Assembly (NCBI RefSeq): GCF_900129825.1
Contig: NZ_FQWZ01000001.1
Location: 496,001 to 560,000, forward strand
Reading direction: 5' to 3'
From: Hydrocarboniphaga daqingensis
GTDB lineage: Bacteria; Pseudomonadota; Gammaproteobacteria; Nevskiales; Nevskiaceae
DNA length: 64,000 bases
Part shown: piece after piece, positions 51,801 to 60,262 of the stretch
How the letters are laid out: every line of letters begins with the position of its first letter
Position numbering within the stretch: position 1 is the first letter of the stretch
The notes under the pieces: model-generated
Told to the model about the DNA's origin: nothing
Databases searched by the model: none
Seen by the model: only the letters and a program-made list of their open reading frames with translations
Made by a program: the position numbers and the translations under genes

Positions 51801-54800
51801 GTCGCACTGCCTGAACTCGGGCCGACCGTGGTCGCCCAGTTCCCCAGCAGCACGCCAGCCGGCGACACCTTGGCGCCGTACTACACGGCGACTGTCAATT
51901 ACGACTTGGTGTCGTTCAATCGCGCGAGCGACGACATCGAGCAGATCCAGGCCAGCGCCAACGACTGGGTCATCAGCCAGACGGGCGTCACGCCGACGAT
52001 TCGCATCGCCGACTTCAACAGTTCGTTCGGCACCGGCTCGCTGTGGTGGGCGCCGAGCAGCGATCTGCAGTCGGAAAGCCTGCTGACGTCACCGCCGATC
52101 AGCGTGACGGCACTGGGCAACTTCTCACTGTCGTTCGATCACTACTACGCGTTCTCCGACAGCAACGGCAGCGTGCCGCCCACCGGCGCCGACGGCGGCG
52201 TGATCGAAATCAGCGTCGATGGCCGACCGTGGGTTGATGTCACCACGCTGGCGACGTTCACCGCCGGCGGCTACAACGGCACGCTGAGCACCGGGTCGAC
52301 GTCGCGTGCTGGCTATGTCGGCAGCAACCGGCAAATGACCCGCGCCACGCTCGACTTCGGCACCTCGGTTGCCGGCAGTTCGATCCGGTTGCGCTTCCAT
52401 CAGTTCAGCAATGCCGGCGTCGGCAACATCGGCTGGTTGGTGGACAACGCCGGCGTCAACTCGATCGCCGTCCCGCCGTTCAGCAGCGTCGCGACGGAAG
52501 ATGGCGTCTGCGTGGCGCGGCCCCCGTACGCCGATGCCGGCGCCGACTTCAGCGCGCCGTCGTTCTACGCCGACGGCAGCGGGCCCGTGGTCGTCACGCT
52601 GCAAGGCAAGGCCAGCGACGCCGACGGCACCAGCAGCCTGCGCTATCAATGGACGCAGGTGTCCGGCATCGCCGTGACGCTGAACAATCCCACGACGCTG
52701 ACGCCAAGCTTCAACGCACCGGTCGTCACCTCCAATCGCCAATTGGTGTTCCAGTTGACCGTGTCGGACGGCAGCAGCCAAAGCCGCGATTCGGTCACGG
52801 TGACGATCACGCCGTCGAACCAGGCTCCGATCGCCAATGCAGGCCCCGATAGCAGTGGCTTCACTGGTGCGCCCGTCGCGCTCAGCGGCGCCGGTTCATC
52901 CGACCCCGACGGCAGCATCAGCCTGTACCAGTGGACCCAGACCGCCGGGCCGACCGTCGTGTTGTCCGGCGCCACCAGCGCCGCGCCTCAGTTCACACCC
53001 AGCCAGGCCGGTGTCTACGGCTTTACGCTGACCGTGACCGACAACGGCGGCTTGACGGCGACCGATAGCGTGCAGGTCATCGTGCAAGCCAAGCCGGTCG
53101 CCAATGCCGGCGCCGACGCGACCGTGCTGACCGGTGCGACCGTCACGCTCGACGGCAGCGGCTCCAGCGATGCCGACGGCAGCATCACCCGCTACGCCTG
53201 GACCCAGGCCGCCGGCCCGAGCGTCGCCATCACCAATGCCGGCAGCGCCAAGGCGACATTCAAGCCGACGGCGGCGGGCACCTATGGGTTCACCCTGATG
53301 GTCACCGACAACGATGGCAACTCGGCAAGCGACACGCTGACGATCACCGTCGTCGCCGCGCCGGTCGCCGATGCGGGTAGCGATGCCACGGTTGCCGCCG
53401 GCTCGTTGGTCACGCTCGATGGCTCCGGCTCGTCAGACCCCGATGGCAGCATCAGCCAGTACCAGTGGACGCAGTCGGCCGGCCCGACGGCGGTGCTGTC
53501 GGGCGCCAACAACGTCCGCGCACAGTTCACGCCCAACCAAGCCGGCGTCTATGCGTTCACGCTGACGGTAACCGACAACGACGGCTACAGCAGCCAGGAT
53601 TCGGTGACGGTCACGGTACAAGCGCCCCCGGTCGCCAATGCCGGCAGCAATCAGTCGGTCTATCTAGGGGCGCAGGTGCTGCTCGACGGCAGTGCGTCCC
53701 GCGATCCCGACGGCACGATCCAGCGCTACAGCTGGACGCAGATCGCCGGCACCGCAGTGACCTTGAGCAATGCCGCCACGGCGACGCCCAGCTTCACGGC
53801 ATCGCTGCCGGGGAGCTTCGGCTTTGCGCTGACGGTGACCGACAACGACGGCCGCACGGCCAGCAGTTCGGTGACCGTGAGCGTGCTGACGCTGCCGATG
53901 GCGGACGCCGGCGCCGATCAGAGCCTGCGCGCACCGACGCCGGTCACGCTGGACGGCAGCCGCTCCAGTGACGCCGATGGCGATCTGCTGCGTTACCTCT
54001 GGAGCCAGACGGCGGGCACTGCCGTGACGCTGCGTGATGCCGCCACACCGCGCGCGCAGTTCGATGCGGTCAGCGGCGGGGAATATCAGTTCGCGCTGAC
54101 GGTGACCGACGCCAGCGGCAACGTCGCCCGCGATACGGTGACGATCAGCGTGCTCGCGCCGCTGGTCGCACCGACGGCGGCTGCCGGCAGCGATGCGCGG
54201 CTGGTCATCGGTCAGACGCTGACGTTGGACGCATCGACCTCGATCGGCGGCAGTAGCGCGATCAGCGGCTATCAGTGGACGCAGACCGCAGGCCCAACGG
54301 CCAGCCTCAGCGCCACGGACACCGCCCAGATCAGCATGACGTCCGACAAGCCCGGCATCGTTTCGATGCTACTGACGGTGACCAATGCCGAAGGCCTCAG
54401 CGCATCGGATACGGTCATCGTTACCGTGATCGCACCGCCGGTGGTCGATACGCCCGATACCTTGCCGGCAACGGCCGGCAACAGCGTGGCGCTGGTGGGC
54501 ACGGCCAGCGACGTGGACGGTAGCATCGCCGGCTACAGCTGGCGCCAGGTATCCGGGCCGACCGTTGCACTGCGCGATGCCGACACGGCGTCGGCGAGCT
54601 TCACGCCCAGCAGTGCCGGCACCTATGTGTTCGAACTGACCGTCACCGACAGTGACGGCTTGTCGACCACCTCGTCGACGACCGTGCTTGTCAGCCCCGC
54701 ACCGTCGAATCAGGACGATGGCAATAGCGGGAGTGGCGGAGGTGGCGCGTTCGGCTCAGGCAGCTTGCTGGTGCTGATCGGCGCGCTGGCACTGCGTCGG

Positions 54801-54833
54801 CGCTATCCGGCCCGGTCCGCAACCGGACGCTAG
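48882..54833 (+). CDS. Secreted M36 (fungalysin) metalloprotease with eight Ig-like repeats and GlyGly-CTERM-like tail
   Basis: A 1983-aa secreted protein. In order: signal peptide (ends near AYA, 22), fungalysin/thermolysin-type propeptide (about 50-300), M36 catalytic domain with HEFFH at 651-655 and the third Zn ligand in GEGWSD (Glu about 678), interrupted by a protease-associated (PA) domain (KIALIDRGNCDF, about 540-640), a beta-sandwich region, then eight tandem PKD/Ig-like domains (residues about 1216-1942). The C-terminus, Gly-rich then hydrophobic then RRRYPAR, resembles GlyGly-CTERM, a tag cleaved by rhombosortase on type II exported proteins. ATG 48882 has AGGGAGG upstream. A hairpin (48835-48854) lies in the leader. 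Confidence 0.9.
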   Translation: MHRRIAVAAAAGLFSCATAYAAQVPTGLQGPVNLDLSYPADEPASAQTGVDPALSARQKLVDSHRLRRGSNGSSFDRRLKTPSFLWAREGLVATAPMMLDRPSMIEAAGRDALAKEAFALGIDATTISQARLTQIHDTGRGPLIASFVQTVAGDEVFGRRLAVAMDARFNVIATSGYFLPMSQAARDQAASDPYSVTPQQAVSTAFADLGGTIASSQLTEVGSSGSYRYFAPAASNVDYHLVGNVRAKPVRFVIDDQVQTAYYLELSAATVDGYRDDQYAYVVSAVDGRVLFRRNMEQHESFGYQAMADSANINQPFDHPLGNQYLPVPSLDPKATYVRVPATSNLVTLQSSPLIASGDPWLAAGATVTSGNNVNAYLDLSSPDGFQPARGDLQPTVTGTRVFDYPVAVDTDPTTPAARAAAAVNLFYLNNWLHDAWYASGFDEASGNAQSQNYGRGGIGGDPILAQGQDYSGTNNANMSTPADGSSPRMQMYLFDGIFSGALTIVSPAIGDLAAAPATFGPKSFDLTQDVVAYLDDTAPTTDACTAATNAVALSGKIALIDRGNCDFTVKVGNAQAAGAAGVIMVNNVPGEAPFTFGAADTTITIPSLMTTFDDGLRVRDALASGPVTARLLRNASTPLDGTLDNGIIAHEFFHYVSNRLVNDGSGLSNTQGGSMGEGWSDVAALLLSVREEDRAVIGNDRYQGAYSLGYYVLNDAYFGIRRAPYSTQFAVNPLTFKYIENGVPLPTTAPLAFGSDGASNAEVHNAGEIWVAALWDAYASLLNDSRYTFAQARTRMQDYLIAGLKLTPTSPTFTEARDAILAAAIATDAQDFDLFNAAFARRGMGLYAVSAPRNSRSNAGVIESFVSQSAPPLTATARFDLSIQDANGSYCDTDSVLDAGESALLTVSMPIGTSGGLVDGTVATVSELGSGHLSFVDGNALSLLPDNAGNVVGSLRVKLGSGSAAPYSFPIEVALPELGPTVVAQFPSSTPAGDTLAPYYTATVNYDLVSFNRASDDIEQIQASANDWVISQTGVTPTIRIADFNSSFGTGSLWWAPSSDLQSESLLTSPPISVTALGNFSLSFDHYYAFSDSNGSVPPTGADGGVIEISVDGRPWVDVTTLATFTAGGYNGTLSTGSTSRAGYVGSNRQMTRATLDFGTSVAGSSIRLRFHQFSNAGVGNIGWLVDNAGVNSIAVPPFSSVATEDGVCVARPPYADAGADFSAPSFYADGSGPVVVTLQGKASDADGTSSLRYQWTQVSGIAVTLNNPTTLTPSFNAPVVTSNRQLVFQLTVSDGSSQSRDSVTVTITPSNQAPIANAGPDSSGFTGAPVALSGAGSSDPDGSISLYQWTQTAGPTVVLSGATSAAPQFTPSQAGVYGFTLTVTDNGGLTATDSVQVIVQAKPVANAGADATVLTGATVTLDGSGSSDADGSITRYAWTQAAGPSVAITNAGSAKATFKPTAAGTYGFTLMVTDNDGNSASDTLTITVVAAPVADAGSDATVAAGSLVTLDGSGSSDPDGSISQYQWTQSAGPTAVLSGANNVRAQFTPNQAGVYAFTLTVTDNDGYSSQDSVTVTVQAPPVANAGSNQSVYLGAQVLLDGSASRDPDGTIQRYSWTQIAGTAVTLSNAATATPSFTASLPGSFGFALTVTDNDGRTASSSVTVSVLTLPMADAGADQSLRAPTPVTLDGSRSSDADGDLLRYLWSQTAGTAVTLRDAATPRAQFDAVSGGEYQFALTVTDASGNVARDTVTISVLAPLVAPTAAAGSDARLVIGQTLTLDASTSIGGSSAISGYQWTQTAGPTASLSATDTAQISMTSDKPGIVSMLLTVTNAEGLSASDTVIVTVIAPPVVDTPDTLPATAGNSVALVGTASDVDGSIAGYSWRQVSGPTVALRDADTASASFTPSSAGTYVFELTVTDSDGLSTTSSTTVLVSPAPSNQDDGNSGSGGGGAFGSGSLLVLIGALALRRRYPARSATGR
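52527..54707 (+). repeat. Eight tandem Ig/PKD-like domain repeats in the M36 protease
   Basis: Units begin at 52527, 52830, 53097, 53364, 53631, 53898, 54174 and 54441. Units 2, 3, 4, 5, 7 and 8 are exactly 267 bp (89 codons); units 1 and 6 are 303 and 276 bp. Each unit has the pattern AxAGxD...VTLDGSGSSDPDGSI..Y.WTQ..GP....FTP...G.Y.F.LTVTDNDG. Units 2-5 are most alike. Confidence 0.9.
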
Positions 54834-54846
54834 CCCGACAACACAG

Positions 54847-54877
54847 CCGATGCCGACCGCTGCCGGGTCGGCATCGG
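54847..54877. terminator. Hairpin between the M36 protease and ald
   Basis: Perfect 12-bp arms CCGATGCCGACC (54847-54858) and GGTCGGCATCGG (54866-54877) with a 7-nt loop, in the convergent gap. It has no U-tract. It probably ends or insulates both transcripts. Confidence 0.5.
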
Positions 54878-54945
54878 TCGGCATTGGAAACCGGGGGATC
54901 GCGGTGCGCGCAGCGGATGCGCGCCGAAGTATCAAGCAGCGCCAA

Positions 54946-56067
54946 TCAGGCGCGGCCGAGCGCCTCGAGCGCCGGCTGATACGGCAGAGCCAGCGCCTCG
55001 GCGACGGCTTGATAGGTCAGACGACCGGCATGGACATTAAGTCCTGCCAGCAGATGCGGGTCGTCGAGCAGCGCCTTGCGATAGCCCTTGTCGGCCAGCG
55101 CCACCGCGAACGGCATCGTTGCATTGGTCAGCGCGAACGTCGACGTGCGGGCGACGCCGCCCGGCATATTGGCGACGCAGTAATGCACGACGCCCTCTTC
55201 GACATACGTCGGATTCTGATGCGTCGTCGGCCGCGACGTCTCGAAGCAACCGCCTTGATCGATCGCGACATCGACGACGACTGCGCCGGGCTTCATCGCA
55301 CGCAGATGGCGGCGCGTGACCAGCTTCGGCGCCGCTGCACCCGGCACCAGCACCGCACCGATCACCAGATCGGCATGCGCGGTGTAGTGCTCCAGTGCAT
55401 CGACGGTCGAATAGATCGTATTCAAGCGGCCGTCGAACAACGAGTCGAGATAGTTCAGGCGCGGCAGCGAGCGATCCAGGATCGTCACATGCGCGCCCAT
55501 GCCCACGGCGATCCGCGCCGCGTTGTAGCCGACGACGCCGCCACCGATCACCAGCACATCGGCCGGCGCCACACCGGGCACGCCACCGAGCAATACACCG
55601 TTGCCGCCCTGCGCCTTTTCCATCGCATGGGCTCCGGCCTGTATCGACATGCGCCCGGCGACTTCACTCATCGGGGCCAGCAGCGGCAGCCCGCCACGCG
55701 CATCCGTCACGGTTTCATAGGCAATCGCGACACAGCCGCTGTCGATCAGCGCGTGCGTCTGCTCGGGATCAGGCGCCAGATGCAGATAAGTAAACAACAC
55801 TTGTCCGGGGCGGAGCATCCGGCATTCGATCGGCTGCGGCTCTTTGACCTTGATGATCATTTCGGCACGCGCGAATACTTCTTGCGCGGTGTCGACGATC
55901 TCGGCACCGGCACTGCGATAGGCCTCGTCGCTGAGGCCGATACCGATACCGGCGCTGGACTGAATCAGCACCTGATGGCCGTGCGCTCGAAGCTCTTTGA
56001 CGCCGGCCGGCGTCAGGCCCACGCGATATTCGTGGACTTTGATTTCCTTCGGTGTGCCGATCAGCAT
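54946..56067 (-). CDS. ald: Alanine dehydrogenase
   Basis: NAD-dependent interconversion of alanine and pyruvate plus ammonia. The 373 aa start [20 protein letters not shown] and contain the NAD-binding [13 protein letters not shown] and the substrate-region YETV and DVAIDQGGC motifs. It follows the large Ig-like lipoprotein gene in the same direction after 114 bp that hold a strong hairpin, so it likely has its own promoter. Confidence 0.95.
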   Translation of the reverse strand: MLIGTPKEIKVHEYRVGLTPAGVKELRAHGHQVLIQSSAGIGIGLSDEAYRSAGAEIVDTAQEVFARAEMIIKVKEPQPIECRMLRPGQVLFTYLHLAPDPEQTHALIDSGCVAIAYETVTDARGGLPLLAPMSEVAGRMSIQAGAHAMEKAQGGNGVLLGGVPGVAPADVLVIGGGVVGYNAARIAVGMGAHVTILDRSLPRLNYLDSLFDGRLNTIYSTVDALEHYTAHADLVIGAVLVPGAAAPKLVTRRHLRAMKPGAVVVDVAIDQGGCFETSRPTTHQNPTYVEEGVVHYCVANMPGGVARTSTFALTNATMPFAVALADKGYRKALLDDPHLLAGLNVHAGRLTYQAVAEALALPYQPALEALGRA

Positions 56068-56134
56068 CGCGATACTCCCGATTCAGAGGCAGCGATTATT
56101 TCATGCGGTCTGGGCTGGGGCCTGAAGGAAGTCC

Positions 56135-56174
56135 CCTGCTGCCGCTACGCGATCACGATCGCAGCGGCAGCAGG
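56135..56174 (-). terminator. Strong hairpin after the Ig-like lipoprotein gene
   Basis: Outer arms of 12 bp (56135-56146 and 56163-56174) enclose an inner 5-bp stem (GCGAT/ATCGC, 56149-56153 and 56158-56162). It begins 7 bp after the lipoprotein stop codon. No U-run follows, so it may act as an mRNA 3' stabiliser or a Rho-assisted terminator. Confidence 0.5.
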
Positions 56175-56181
56175 CGTCACA

Positions 56182-59070
56182 TCAGTTCGCGGTGACCGGG
56201 AACGTGTACAGCGTGCTGACACCCAGCGGCGATGTAACGGTAATCGTGACGACGCCATTGCCGGGAATGCCGGTACCGGTCAACGTGAAGCCATAAGCCG
56301 TTCCGGCCGAATTGGCATTGGTATCGACCTGCGTGAACTCGGCAGGCGCTTCGATCGTGCCATAGGAGCTGGTGGCGGTAATCGTCGTGTCGCCGGCCAT
56401 GTTCTGCCCTGCACTGTCCTGCACCCGGATCGTGAACGAGCGCGCGGTCGTGGCTGCCATCGTGATGCTGGTTGGCCCGGTGATCACGGCCGACGAACTC
56501 GACGCGACAATGACGATGCTGTCGGTCACGAACAGCGTCTTGGCCGTATCGCAGCCGCTATTGCATAAAGGCCCGGTAAACGTACCGCCGGCGGCATCGA
56601 AACTGCCGTTGCCGTTGAAATCGACGAAGGGCTCGGCCAACGGATTGCGGGTGCCGTTTTCGTCGTTGTCGAGAAACGGCTCGGCGATGTCGCCGAACGG
56701 TTCGCCGGCATCGTACTGACCGTTGCCATTGAGGTCGGTAAAGCTCTCTTCACCGATCGCCGTCGCCAGGATCGTGTAGCGGTGATCCCCAACGCGAGGA
56801 CTCTGGCTGCTGAAGATCACCGAACAGGCACCACCGACCGTGATGCAACTCGGCTCGATCGCTCCGCCTTCGCTGGTGAAGCTGACCGCGGTGCCATCCG
56901 GCACGGGATTGTTGAAGCGGTCCGCCAGGCGTGCGGTGATCGTCGACTCGATGCCGTCGCGATCGTTACCTTCGATGTTCAACTTGGTCGCCGACAGCGA
57001 GAAGCTGTCCTGGTCGGCGATGCCGGTGGAAATCACCAGCGCGTCGCTGCGCGCGATCACCGTGGTCGCGCCACTGACAGCGGTCGCGGTGACCCGCACC
57101 GTGGTTTGCACGGTGCCCGACGACACCGCGACCTGCACATTGCCATTGCTGTCAGACACGGCCGTCGTACGATCGAGCTTGATGCCGCCGACCGTCGTAT
57201 CGAGCGAGAAGCTGACCGTCTGATTCGGCAGCGCCGTGCCCTGGTTGTCGAGCACTTTGAAGCTCAGCGTCGCGGTCTCGGGCTGGCCCACGCCAGTGCC
57301 CTTGATGCTGAGATTGGCGCTGGACGCCCCGAGGAAATTGATCGACGTCAGGGGCCCACCGGCGGGCGGTGCGCTGACCGTCGTGCTGAACACCACCGAT
57401 GCGGAGGCCGACGTCACGACGCCGCGCGGCGTCGTCACCTTGACCGTGAACACGCCGCTGGTGGACTTGTCTTGATCGTCTGGCGGCTTGACGACGAAGC
57501 CGTACGCGAACGGGCCGTTGAACGCGCTGCAGGCCTGCGTATAGCTGCTATCGCCGACGATGCTGCCGAACGAGGTCGTCGCCTCGATCGTGGTCTGTCC
57601 CGGCATCGGTTGTCCGGCACTGTCGCCGACGACGACCTGCACGAACTTGGCACCATTGCTCAAGTCGATCGTGGTCGGCGCAATCGTAATGTCCGCCGTC
57701 GAACCCGACATGATGATCGGCGCCGAAGCGCGCACCGATAGGGAGCTGGCCGCATCGCAGCCGCTGTCGCACAGCACGCCGGTGAAGTTGCCGCTGGCCG
57801 CATCGAAGCCGCCGCTGTTATTGAAGTCGACGAATTCTTCGTTGGCATCGCGCGTGCCATTCTCATTCTTGTCGAGAAACGCCTCACCGAGATCGCCAAA
57901 GGTTTCGCCGCTGTTGTAGCGACCGTTGCCGTTGGTGTCGGTAAAACTTTCCTCACCCACCGCGGTGGCCAGAATCGTTACGCGATGGTCGCTGGTGCGC
58001 GGGCTCGCCGACGTGAAGTCGACTGTGCAGCCGCCGGCGATGGTCAGGCACTGCGGCTGGACTTGGCCACCTTCGGCCCGGAAGCTGATCGCGGTACCGT
58101 CCGGCACCGGGTTGTTGAAACGGTCGGCGGCCAGAATGTTGACGCTGGTTTTGGTGCCGTCGTAATCGCCGCCTTCGATATTGAAGCAGCCGATGCTGAT
58201 CGAGAAGCTGTCCTGGTCGGCCAGACCGGTCGAAATCACCAGCGAATCGGACTGAGCCGGCGGAATCGCCGCCACCGCATTGCCGCTGTCGTCGACGACC
58301 ACGGCCGTGATCCGCACGCTGGTGGCGACGGTGCCGGCATTGACCGTCGTCTGTACGACGCCGGACGAATCGGTCGTGCCCGAGGCCGGAGTCAATGTGA
58401 TGCCGCCCGCTGTGGTGTCCAGCGAAAACGCGACCCGCTGCCCCGGCACCGGGCCGCCGGCATTGTTGGTCACCGAAAACTTGACCACCGAGGTCTGAGG
58501 ATTGCCGGTGCCCTTGATCCGGATGCTGTTGGGTGCCGCCGATACGAACTGCACGGCGCTCGGCGGTGCGGCCTCGACGGTGATCGAACCGCTGGCCGTC
58601 ACGGTCGAGCCACCGACGACGGCGGTGGCCGTGATCACATCGTTCTGCGCACAGCCGCGCGCCGAATACGTGGCGGATGCCGAGCCGTTGATCGAGCTGG
58701 CGGGGTTGGGCGTGATGCTGGAACTGGACTGACTCAGGCACTGCGACGAAAACGTCACCGCGACCGATTCGGTGACCAGCGCATTGGCGTTGGCGATATC
58801 GACGATGTCGACCCGCAAGCCCGAGCTGCCGCCTGCCGGTAGCGGCGATTGCGCCACCGCGATGGCGCCCGACGAAAAGCTCGTGCCCTGGAGCACGCCC
58901 AGCCGATAAACCGGCGTGTTGGTCCCGCTACCGCCGCCTGAACCACCGCCGCTGCCGCCGCCGCTGTTGTCACCGACGAAGCCGGCGTCGCCGCCACCAC
59001 AGGCGGTCAGCAGCAGCGCCGAACACCACAACCCGAATCCAACGGCTCGACGCATCTTCATCCCCATCAT
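56182..59070 (-). CDS. Large Ig-like lipoprotein with duplicated 401-aa module
   Basis: A 962-aa predicted lipoprotein with lipobox LTAC (21-24) followed by a Gly/Ser-rich linker. An initial Ig-like domain is followed by two tandem modules of about 400 aa. Each has a Big_1/invasin-like strand pattern (ADRFNNPVPDGTA) and then acidic Asn/Asp/Gly loops (DTNGNGRYNSGE, DKNENGTRD, DFNNSGGFD) resembling EF-hand or dockerin-like calcium sites, plus Cys pairs. It probably lies on the cell surface and binds calcium; the partner is unknown. The start at 59070 has GGAG upstream; ATGs at 59067, 59061 and 59055 are alternatives. Confidence 0.85.
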   Translation of the reverse strand: MMGMKMRRAVGFGLWCSALLLTACGGGDAGFVGDNSGGGSGGGSGGGSGTNTPVYRLGVLQGTSFSSGAIAVAQSPLPAGGSSGLRVDIVDIANANALVTESVAVTFSSQCLSQSSSSITPNPASSINGSASATYSARGCAQNDVITATAVVGGSTVTASGSITVEAAPPSAVQFVSAAPNSIRIKGTGNPQTSVVKFSVTNNAGGPVPGQRVAFSLDTTAGGITLTPASGTTDSSGVVQTTVNAGTVATSVRITAVVVDDSGNAVAAIPPAQSDSLVISTGLADQDSFSISIGCFNIEGGDYDGTKTSVNILAADRFNNPVPDGTAISFRAEGGQVQPQCLTIAGGCTVDFTSASPRTSDHRVTILATAVGEESFTDTNGNGRYNSGETFGDLGEAFLDKNENGTRDANEEFVDFNNSGGFDAASGNFTGVLCDSGCDAASSLSVRASAPIIMSGSTADITIAPTTIDLSNGAKFVQVVVGDSAGQPMPGQTTIEATTSFGSIVGDSSYTQACSAFNGPFAYGFVVKPPDDQDKSTSGVFTVKVTTPRGVVTSASASVVFSTTVSAPPAGGPLTSINFLGASSANLSIKGTGVGQPETATLSFKVLDNQGTALPNQTVSFSLDTTVGGIKLDRTTAVSDSNGNVQVAVSSGTVQTTVRVTATAVSGATTVIARSDALVISTGIADQDSFSLSATKLNIEGNDRDGIESTITARLADRFNNPVPDGTAVSFTSEGGAIEPSCITVGGACSVIFSSQSPRVGDHRYTILATAIGEESFTDLNGNGQYDAGEPFGDIAEPFLDNDENGTRNPLAEPFVDFNGNGSFDAAGGTFTGPLCNSGCDTAKTLFVTDSIVIVASSSSAVITGPTSITMAATTARSFTIRVQDSAGQNMAGDTTITATSSYGTIEAPAEFTQVDTNANSAGTAYGFTLTGTGIPGNGVVTITVTSPLGVSTLYTFPVTAN
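56190..58570 (-). repeat. Two tandem 1203-bp modules in the Ig-like lipoprotein
   Basis: Matching landmarks are exactly 1203 bp apart: the codons for QDSFS (near 57004 and 58207) and the NENGT loop (near 56651 and 57854). Module 1 spans about 58570-57360 and module 2 about 57360-56190. The constant offset shows a duplication with few indels, while protein identity has drifted. Confidence 0.85.
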
Positions 59071-59159
59071 GGTGGCAAGCACTCCAAAGGGCGCTGCGAC
59101 TCTATCGCGCGCCCGGTCATCGCAACAACACAGCAAGGACATCGCAGACCGACCGCCGC

Positions 59160-59189
59160 TTGGGTCGGGACGTCGCGCTCGCTTAAACT
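59160..59189 (+). promoter_or_regulatory. Candidate promoter of tRNA-Arg
   Basis: TTGGGT at 59160-59165 and TTAAAC (59183-59188) are spaced by 17 bp. The start would fall close to the mature 5' end at 59198, so the leader would be nearly absent. Moderate match. Confidence 0.4.
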
Positions 59190-59197
59190 GGCGAGAC

Positions 59198-59274
59198 GTC
59201 TCCGTAGCTCAGCTGGATAGAGCGCACGCCTCCTAAGCGTGAGGTCGCAGGTTCAAATCCCGCCGGGGACGCCA
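59198..59274 (+). tRNA. tRNA-Arg (anticodon CCT)
   Basis: A 77-nt cloverleaf with encoded CCA. The acceptor stem pairs GTCTCCG with CGGGGAC (one G-T), the D-stem pairs GCTC with GAGC, and the anticodon stem CACGC/GCGTG holds loop CTCCTAA with anticodon CCT at 59232-59234, reading AGG. The T-stem GCAGG/CCCGC has one A-C mismatch, and the T-loop is TTCAAAT. AGG is rare in this GC-rich genome. Confidence 0.95.
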
Positions 59275-59451
59275 TACACGTCATGCAGGAGCGCCGTCGA
59301 TGTTGCATGGGGCTAGCCTCGCGGATGCAGCCCGGCGATGGATCACGATGCGGACGAGCGGCGCCTGCGGCCCGTGCTACCGGTTCGACCCGGGCTGGCG
59401 GCCGCGCGGATGATACGCTCGGCGGCAGGCACCGCTTGCCATGGAATCCAG

Positions 59452-59736
59452 ATGAGCAAAATCGCAGCGCGCAGCTTCAAGGGAGGCCAGGTGAAGCTCG
59501 ATGGCACGCACTTTGACGGCTGCGAATTCGACGGCTGCACGCTGATCTACTCCGGAGGCGAGCTGCCTCAGTTCAGCAGCTGCACATTCGCCAATGTTCA
59601 GTTCGGACTCGATGGCGCCGCGGCGCGAACAGCGTCCTACATGCGCATGACCTACAAAGCCGGTGCCAGTGCCGCGGTGCGCGAATGGATGCCCGAGCTG
59701 TTCCGGACCCGCACCCAGCATCTGGGGACGACATGA
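59452..59736 (+). CDS. Pentapeptide-like small protein
   Basis: A 94-aa soluble protein with a short run of pentapeptide-like units (FDGCEFDGCTLIYSGGELP, FSSCTFANVQF) followed by ARTASYMRMTYKAG, a pattern seen in many unannotated proteobacterial proteins. Function unknown. Its stop overlaps the RDD gene start by 4 bp (ATGA), so the two are translated together. ATG 59452 is the best start; the frame is open upstream. Confidence 0.75.
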   Translation: MSKIAARSFKGGQVKLDGTHFDGCEFDGCTLIYSGGELPQFSSCTFANVQFGLDGAAARTASYMRMTYKAGASAAVREWMPELFRTRTQHLGTT

Positions 59737-60233
59737 GCGCCCCGGACTTTGACATCGCATCAAGCCGCGCCACCGATGACGGCACGCTGGAATACGTCGG
59801 CTTCTGGGTTCGCGTCGGCGCATCGCTGATCGACACCGCATTGGTGATCGCGCTGACCACGCCGTTGATCCATTGGGCTTACGGCGACACGTACTGGAGC
59901 AACACCTCGTTCTACAAGGGACCGGCCGATCTGCTGATCAGCTATCTGCTGCCGATCATGGCCGTGCTGTGGTTCTGGATCGCGCGCCAGGCAACGCCGG
60001 GCAAGATGCTGTTCGGCGCGCAGATCGTCGATGCCCGCACCGGCGGCAAACCCACGGTCGGCCAGCTGCTGCTGCGCTACATCGGCTATTACCCGTCGAT
60101 CTTCGTCGGCTTTCTCGGCTTGATGTGGGTCGGCTGGGACGCACGCAAGCAAGGCTGGCACGACAAGATCGCCAATACCGTTGTCGTCAGGCGACGCAAG
60201 CGCGGTATCCAGCCGGTGCGCTTCGACGGCTGA
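59733..60233 (+). CDS. RDD-family membrane protein
   Basis: A 166-aa protein with about three or four hydrophobic segments and the RDD family marks VGFWVRVGASLIDTALV, PGKMLFGAQIVDARTGG and GWHDKIANTVVV. RDD proteins are small membrane proteins, some linked to ion transport; the role here is unknown. The ATG is within the end of the pentapeptide-like gene. It converges with the ABC transporter genes. Confidence 0.88.
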   Translation: MSAPDFDIASSRATDDGTLEYVGFWVRVGASLIDTALVIALTTPLIHWAYGDTYWSNTSFYKGPADLLISYLLPIMAVLWFWIARQATPGKMLFGAQIVDARTGGKPTVGQLLLRYIGYYPSIFVGFLGLMWVGWDARKQGWHDKIANTVVVRRRKRGIQPVRFDG

Positions 60234-60262
60234 CCGGGCGCGGCGCGCTGCGCCGCGAGGCG

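Noticed and set aside
54850-56568. A 572-codon open frame on the plus strand
   Set aside because: Antisense to ald and the end of the Ig-like lipoprotein; no signal or motif.
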